Below, in pieces: positions 59,631-64,000 of a stretch of DNA of 64,000 bases. The notes beneath the pieces are model-generated. The model did not search any database. It was not told where the DNA came from and saw only the letters and a program-made list of their open reading frames with translations. Within the stretch, counting starts at the first letter, position 1, and each line of letters starts with the position of its first letter. Origin of the DNA: Kribbella steppae (GTDB lineage: Bacteria; Actinomycetota; Actinomycetes; Propionibacteriales; Kribbellaceae); contig NZ_SLWN01000008.1 in the NCBI RefSeq assembly GCF_004342025.1, forward strand, positions 62,001-126,000, written 5' to 3'. The translations under genes and the position numbers were made by a program.

Positions 59631-60326
59631 CTAGTGGCCGGCGGTGGTGGCCCTCATGAAGGCGAGGGCTTGCGGCCAGGCCAGGCGGAACGCGTTCGCG
59701 TTGACGTCCTTGTCGTGGCGGGACTTGTCGGAGAAGCCATGGTCCGCACCCGGGAAGTACTGCGTGAATGTCGCGCCGGTCGACCGTGCCTGGAGGACGG
59801 TCTGCAGGGCCTCGAAGTCAGCATTCGGTACGGCGGTGTCCGCACTCGGGTAGCTGACCAGCACCGGCGCCGTGATCGCACCGGCTTCGGCGATCGCGTC
59901 GTACGAATGATGCGGCGGGAGCTTCGACGGCACCGTCGGGTGGAACGCGACGACGTTGGCGACCCGGTGATCCCGTGCCGCCAGCAAGAAGGCGAACCGC
60001 CCGCCGAGGCACCACCCGATCACGCCGACAGTGCTGCACCCGAGCTCATCCGTCAGGTAGTCCAGCAACTCGGTCTGCTCGGCCAGCGCCTTGTCGTCGT
60101 CCATCTCACGCAGGAGCGCGCTGAGTTCCTCCCGGGTCGAGTTGTCGGTACTCCGCCCCTTGAACGGGTCCCACACCAACGCCGTGATCCCCTCGCCGGC
60201 CAGCTCGTCGGCCCACTCCCGGACCTGCTCCCCGATCCCGGTGATCATCGGCAACAACAACATCCCAGCCCGCCCCACCCGAGCCAGGTAAGCGTCCTGC
60301 TCCCCAACCCTCACAGTCACACCCAT
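59631..60326 (-). CDS. Dienelactone hydrolase family protein
   Basis: A 231-residue alpha/beta hydrolase with GVIGWCLGGRFA (nucleophile Cys in G-x-C-x-G, about residue 105), VLVSYPSADTAVPNADF (Asp) and YFPGADHGFSD (His). These are hallmarks of dienelactone hydrolase, which opens lactone rings in chloroaromatic degradation, although most genomic members have other unknown esters as substrates. It is followed by an MFS gene on the same strand. Confidence 0.92.
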   Translation of the reverse strand: MGVTVRVGEQDAYLARVGRAGMLLLPMITGIGEQVREWADELAGEGITALVWDPFKGRSTDNSTREELSALLREMDDDKALAEQTELLDYLTDELGCSTVGVIGWCLGGRFAFLLAARDHRVANVVAFHPTVPSKLPPHHSYDAIAEAGAITAPVLVSYPSADTAVPNADFEALQTVLQARSTGATFTQYFPGADHGFSDKSRHDKDVNANAFRLAWPQALAFMRATTAGH

Positions 60327-60335
60327 ACGCGAATC

Positions 60336-61583
60336 CTAGACAGCCGGCTGGCTGCGGTGTGCGGCGAGCATGCGGAGGACGGCGGTGTTGACGAGGATGA
60401 GGATGATGGCGGAGAAGATCAGGAGGGCCAGCTCGGCTGGGAGCAGGGCTATGCCCAGGCCGATGGCCAGGACTGGAATGACCAGGCCGGCGTAGGCGAT
60501 AAGGAAGAGGGCGGCGAGGACTTCGCCGCGGGAGGTCGGGTCGGCGAGGGAGGCGGCGGTGGCCACGGCACCGCGGAAGACGAGGCCTACGCCGGCGCCG
60601 GCCACAACTCCGCCGACGATGAAGAGCGCGAGGCTGGGGAGCAGGCCGCCGACGGCGACGCCGACGAGACCCACCGACATGAGGATGAGGCCGAGGCGGA
60701 GTTGGTGCGGGCGACTCATCCGAACGAAGACAACCTGACTGCCGGCTCCCGCGATAAAGACGGCGAACGTCACCACGCCCGCAAGCAGCCGCGAGGTCTG
60801 GTGCAACGTCCCGGCCAGGAACGTCGGCGCCAGCGACGTGAAGAGCCCGAAGATCGCGAACGCCGCGAAGGCTCCGACCGCGGTCGCGAAGAACAACGGC
60901 TTCGCGGACGACGGAAGCGCGACTCGCTGCGGTCGATAGGCCGGCCGCTCCTCCAGCCGCTCCACCGTCTCTGGAACCAGCGCAATCCCCACCGCACTGA
61001 GCACCAGCAACACCAGGAAGATCTCGTACGGGCGCTCGAGCGGTGACGACACGTACTGCGCGAGCAGACCACCCACCAATGGACCGAACGCCAGCCCGCC
61101 GAGGTTCACCATGCTCGAGATCAGCGCCGAGCGACTCGGGTCCTCGTCCGGCCGGGCGACCTGTCGCAGTTCGGACAGATGTGCGGTGGCCGTCGCGGTC
61201 AGGATGCCGACACCGACACCGCAGATGAACCGGGCGACCAGCAACCCGGGGACGTCCTGCCAGACCAGGAAGACAACGGCGGACAAGACCTCGGCGAGTA
61301 CGGCGAGCAGGGCGACCCGACGCCGGCCGAACCAGTCGCTGACATGGCCGGCGAGGTAGAGGCTGGCCATCACGCCAACCGCGTAGCTCGCGAAGATGAC
61401 GGTGATGACGTACGTCGGGAAGCCGTCGCGCTGCTGGTAGATGGCGTAGAGCGGTGTCGGGACCGTGGAGAACGCCATCGTGGTCAGGAAGGCCGCGGCG
61501 ATCACCCAGAACCCCGGACCGTGGCGGAACCGGACGCGTGAGCCGGTGGACTCGAGCGCACCGGAACCAGTCAAGGCAGACAT
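60336..61583 (-). CDS. MFS transporter
   Basis: A 415-residue twelve-helix major facilitator. GHVSDWFGRRRVALLAVL (about 70-87) is the loop 2-3 motif, RFICGVGVGILTATATAHLSEL the helix-4 region. Drug or metabolite export is likely, but the substrate is unknown. I chose ATG 61583 (after GGAG); an open frame upstream to 61634 would overlap the LysR promoter. It diverges from a LysR gene across about 80 bp, a typical regulated pair. Confidence 0.9.
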   Translation of the reverse strand: MSALTGSGALESTGSRVRFRHGPGFWVIAAAFLTTMAFSTVPTPLYAIYQQRDGFPTYVITVIFASYAVGVMASLYLAGHVSDWFGRRRVALLAVLAEVLSAVVFLVWQDVPGLLVARFICGVGVGILTATATAHLSELRQVARPDEDPSRSALISSMVNLGGLAFGPLVGGLLAQYVSSPLERPYEIFLVLLVLSAVGIALVPETVERLEERPAYRPQRVALPSSAKPLFFATAVGAFAAFAIFGLFTSLAPTFLAGTLHQTSRLLAGVVTFAVFIAGAGSQVVFVRMSRPHQLRLGLILMSVGLVGVAVGGLLPSLALFIVGGVVAGAGVGLVFRGAVATAASLADPTSRGEVLAALFLIAYAGLVIPVLAIGLGIALLPAELALLIFSAIILILVNTAVLRMLAAHRSQPAV

Positions 61584-61665
61584 GTCTCCAGGTTCGCTCG
61601 CCTGATCTATCGAGTCCAACGAAAGTTCTTGCACGCTCTTATCGACAAGTCCGATAATTCAGCCT

Positions 61666-62568
61666 GTGGACAGTCGCCAACTCGAATACTTCGTCGCCGT
61701 CGCCGAGGAGCTGAGCTTCACCCGCGCGGCCCAGCGGCTGTTCACCGTCCAGTCCACAGTGTCGGCCGCCGTACGGGCGCTGGAGACGGATCTCAAGACG
61801 ACCCTGTTCGACCGCTCGACCCGCCGGGTGACCCTGTCCGCGGCCGGTCAAGCGTTGTTGCCCGAGGCAAAGGCCGCGCTGGAGGCGCTGGACCGGGCCC
61901 GGGCCGCGGTCGAGGAGGCGTCGGCGGGGTTGCGCGGCAACATCCGGATCGGCACGTTGGCGCGGCTCGGTCTGGTCAATCTGGCCGAGTTGCTCGGCGC
62001 GTTCCACCGGAAGTACCCGTTGGTCGACGTACAGGTGGCGACGTCGCCGACCGGGTCGAGCGGACTGGCGGACGACGTACGTCACGGCCGACTCGATGTG
62101 GCGCTGGTCGGGCTGTCCAGGTCCGAGCTGCACGGACTGGAGATCCGCGACCTCGCCACGGTGCCGTTCGTCGTCCTGCTGCCGTCGTCCCATCCGCTGG
62201 CCGGCAAGCCGGAGGTCGCACTCGACGAGCTCAGCACGGAACGGTTCGTCGACATGCCGCGCGGGTTCGGCAACCGCAGCATGGTCGACAGGGCCTTCGA
62301 CAACGCCGGCATCCCGCGGCGGATCCAGGTCGAGGTGCCGGAACTGACCACGATCCCCGACTACGTCCGGGTCGGTCTCGGCATCGCCGTCGTACCGCAG
62401 TTGGAGCCGGCCGCGGCGCCCGGCGTGGCTCAGCTCCCGATCGCGGGCTCCGACCTGAGCTGGACGTTGTCGGTGGTGACGGTCAGCGGCAGACGACCGA
62501 GCAGAGCGGTGACCGCCCTGCTCGATCTGATGGCTGACTCGCTCCGCCCAGGTGGGCCGTACTTCTAG
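61666..62568 (+). CDS. LysR-family transcriptional regulator
   Basis: A 300-residue LysR protein: helix-turn-helix LEYFVAVAEELSFTRAAQRL, FTVQSTVSAAVRALETDLKT, and a periplasmic-binding-like effector domain. GTG 61666 starts the gene with no clear ribosome binding site. It diverges from the MFS gene; the AT-rich gap TCTTATCGACAAGTCCGATAATTC contains an inverted TTATCG/CGATAA repeat (61639-61659), a fitting LysR box. Confidence 0.92.
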   Translation: MDSRQLEYFVAVAEELSFTRAAQRLFTVQSTVSAAVRALETDLKTTLFDRSTRRVTLSAAGQALLPEAKAALEALDRARAAVEEASAGLRGNIRIGTLARLGLVNLAELLGAFHRKYPLVDVQVATSPTGSSGLADDVRHGRLDVALVGLSRSELHGLEIRDLATVPFVVLLPSSHPLAGKPEVALDELSTERFVDMPRGFGNRSMVDRAFDNAGIPRRIQVEVPELTTIPDYVRVGLGIAVVPQLEPAAAPGVAQLPIAGSDLSWTLSVVTVSGRRPSRAVTALLDLMADSLRPGGPYF

Positions 62569-63395
62569 GCGACCCAGATGGACTGCCAGTCCTTCTGCTC
62601 GTTGTAGCGGCGGAGCGAGGCGACGCCACTGAGCCAGCCGAGCCACGCCCCGTACGGCGGCTTGCCCTCGAACCCACTCATCACGAACGTGAGCCGGGTC
62701 TTCCCGCCGGACTCGGCCAGCTCCCAGGTGCTGATCCCGGCCAGTCCCCAGTCGATGGACATCTTCTGTCCCTCGACCAGATCGATGATCTCCATCCCGG
62801 GCCCGGCCTCGAACCCACCCATCGCGAACCGGCCGCCGACCCGCGCGTCGATGTCCACCGGGTACCCGAACCACTCGGACGCCTTCGCGGACTCGGTGAG
62901 CGACGCGTAGACCTGAGCCGCCGGCGCGTCGATCAGTGCCTCGCCGGCCAACGTCGACGAGGTGAAGTCCGGCCGGGTGGTGAGCTCACGGCCTTCCAGG
63001 TGGTCGACCAGGTTGGCGAGCGCGAGCGACCAGAACGTCTGGAGTACGCCGCGGATGTTCGAATTGGTGACCGCCTCCGCCCACTTGAAGTGGCTCTGCG
63101 ACAGCTTGATGACCGTGGAGTCGTCGCTCTCCTCGATCAGCGTGATCTCGGTGGTGGTCTCCTCGCCGCCGAGCAACCACGCCAACTTCAGCGTGTGGTC
63201 GTCGTACTGGAGGACTCGCTGGTGCGGAGCGTCGCCCTCGGGGATGTAGCGGCCCCAGAACTCGAAGGTCCCGGGCAGGTCGACGTTCGAGTGCTCGCCG
63301 AGCCAGAGGTTGAGTGCCTTGGGGTCGGTCAACGCCAGGCGGACGTCGTCGATGCCGGTCTTCGCCCGGGCCTGGAGGATCAGAGGTTCAGTCAT
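62565..63395 (-). CDS. SRPBCC (AHSA1-like) protein with two domains
   Basis: A 276-residue protein with two SRPBCC (START-like) domains. Domain one (about 5-140) has LTDPKALNLWLGEHSNVDL and the YDDHTLKLAWLLGG strand, and domain two (150-276) has APAAQVYASLTESAKASEWF and GFEGKPPYGAWLGWLSG. These hydrophobic-pocket proteins bind lipids or act with Hsp90-like partners. It is encoded directly after an ArsR-type regulator with 8-bp overlap, so both form an operon. Confidence 0.9.
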   Translation of the reverse strand: MTEPLILQARAKTGIDDVRLALTDPKALNLWLGEHSNVDLPGTFEFWGRYIPEGDAPHQRVLQYDDHTLKLAWLLGGEETTTEITLIEESDDSTVIKLSQSHFKWAEAVTNSNIRGVLQTFWSLALANLVDHLEGRELTTRPDFTSSTLAGEALIDAPAAQVYASLTESAKASEWFGYPVDIDARVGGRFAMGGFEAGPGMEIIDLVEGQKMSIDWGLAGISTWELAESGGKTRLTFVMSGFEGKPPYGAWLGWLSGVASLRRYNEQKDWQSIWVA

Positions 63396-63951
63396 GGTCT
63401 TGGTCTCCCTTGGGATAGCAGGCCACGGCCAGCTTGAAGGCGTCGCCCTCGGAGCCGCCGTAGCGCTCGAAAAGGTCTTGCAGCGTGCTCTGCAGGTCTT
63501 GGAAGAACTCCCGCCGCCGGTCCGGTGGGACCCGGATCTCACCGGACACCCCGATGGACGGCAGCTCCGGAGCTGCCCGGTCCAGCGCGGCGATGTCTGT
63601 CTGGACCTCTTCCATCAGGTCCAGCAGGTAGCCGAGGCTCAGCTCGTCCTGAGTCCGGCGCAGTCCGCCGATCCGGCCGACGAGCCGGGGCGACAGCCAG
63701 TACGAGCGGGCCGTCGCCTGGTAGATGCCCTCGCGGATGCCGCGCACCTTGCGCTCCTCCACCAGGGTCACCAGACCGGCCTCGACGAGGCGCTTGACGT
63801 GGTAGTAGACACGCTGCGGAGTCTGCCCGAGCTGTTCGGCCACCTCGCCGCAGGTGTGCGGCTCGGCCAGCCGCCGCAGCACCTCGATGCGCTGCGGCTT
63901 GAACAGCGCCTCAGCTTGCTCGAGCTGCTCCAGGTGCATCACGTCTCTCAT
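63388..63951 (-). CDS. ArsR-type winged-helix regulator
   Basis: A 187-residue regulator: winged helix QRIEVLRRLAEPHTCGEVAE, QLGQTPQRVYYHVKRLVEAG, and a C-terminal helical domain that probably dimerises. It is usual for ArsR-type proteins to pair with SRPBCC proteins, as here. ATG 63951 is preferred; upstream, TTGACA (63990-63985) and TACAAACT resemble a promoter instead of coding sequence, making a start at TTG 63990 unlikely. An ACAAA-N4-TTTGT palindrome covers that promoter. Confidence 0.9.
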   Translation of the reverse strand: MRDVMHLEQLEQAEALFKPQRIEVLRRLAEPHTCGEVAEQLGQTPQRVYYHVKRLVEAGLVTLVEERKVRGIREGIYQATARSYWLSPRLVGRIGGLRRTQDELSLGYLLDLMEEVQTDIAALDRAAPELPSIGVSGEIRVPPDRRREFFQDLQSTLQDLFERYGGSEGDAFKLAVACYPKGDQDHD

Positions 63952-63954
63952 CAC

Positions 63955-63968
63955 ACAAAAAAGTTTGT
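63955..63968. promoter_or_regulatory. Operator palindrome ACAAAAAAGTTTGT
   Basis: An ACAAA-N4-TTTGT inverted repeat over the promoter of the ArsR/SRPBCC operon, right next to the ArsR start. The likely binder is the ArsR-type protein itself, giving autoregulation. Confidence 0.65.
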
Positions 63969-64000
63969 ACGTAAAAATCTCCTTTGTCAATGAACAGTAC

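Noticed and set aside
1..64000. CRISPR arrays, rRNA, tRNA, prophage, insertion sequences with transposase
   Set aside because: No regularly spaced repeats, no cloverleaf-like sequence, and no phage or transposase motifs noticed on either strand by reading.

Overview
The window is high-GC (about 70% by eye), gene-dense actinomycete chromosome. The protein families (SCO6745-type, DUF3152, mycothiol-type DinB, LCP, HelR-like motor, PopR-like regulator beside a ClpP paralogue), the GTG/TTG starts and the many TANNNT -10 boxes 6-7 nt before a start codon (leaderless genes) fit a soil actinobacterium. My best guess is Kribbella or a relative in Nocardioidaceae, inferred from general resemblance and not from a marker gene. 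I see no rRNA, tRNA, CRISPR array, integrase, transposase or phage genes. Almost everything looks like accessory chromosome: small regulator-plus-target modules, transporters, GNAT and VOC proteins, and oxidoreductases. No gene-free stretch exceeds about 260 bases.

Layout. 1-1383: cobalamin riboswitch driving cbtB-cbtA and a degenerate histidine-phosphatase gene that runs off the left edge. 1509-5808: LysE and MFS exporters, a DUF1304 protein and a DEAD-box RNA helicase. 6010-10110: DinB protein, a TetR/DCC/membrane-protein operon with twin operators, an NTF2-like protein, a 25-codon micro-ORF and an ankyrin protein. 10076-14203: Ca2+/H+ antiporter, GNAT, SCO6745-type protein and a divergent LysG/LysE-type pair. 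14342-15367: a small structured RNA element directly before an Abi-family HEPN gene. 15388-22062: MBL hydrolase, SDR/TetR pair with operators, EamA and MFS transporters, DUF4865, a class II synthetase-like protein, GNAT. 22104-27560: PLP ammonia-lyase, PopR-like regulator with ClpP, gamma-lyase with Lrp regulator, LLM monooxygenase with flavin reductase. 27595-34952: M4 peptidase, HelR-like motor, Tat-exported PHP hydrolase with a His-rich head, excalibur protein coupled to an M23 peptidase. 34995-36043: HEPN/MNT toxin-antitoxin pair. 36104-43787: GNAT, YCII, YdeI and DUF998 genes, a SARP-ATPase fused to an alpha/beta hydrolase, VOC and SDR proteins. 43897-48705: VOC, secreted DUF3152 protein, GNAT, LCP ligase, SDR, TetR. 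48809-50015: a gutted ABC-F gene overlapping a virginiamycin B lyase-like gene. 50079-56402: UbiA enzyme, prolyl aminopeptidase behind twin operators, PhyH dioxygenase, YdeI, WYL regulator, Drr-type ABC exporter with a 120-bp insertion at the permease start. 56496-63951: secreted metalloprotease, NmrA, AraC, dienelactone hydrolase, MFS/LysR pair, and an ArsR/SRPBCC pair with operator.

The strongest candidates for under-described biology are the Abi gene with its upstream hairpin RNA (14342-15367), the SARP-hydrolase fusion (38587-41241), the eroded streptogramin-resistance module (48103-50015), the mini-insertion with a 5-bp duplication inside the Drr operon (55470-55594), the MFS gene whose N-terminal coding sequence lies behind an in-frame TGA (18700-19965), and a 25-residue peptide gene with a near-perfect ribosome binding site (8530-8607).
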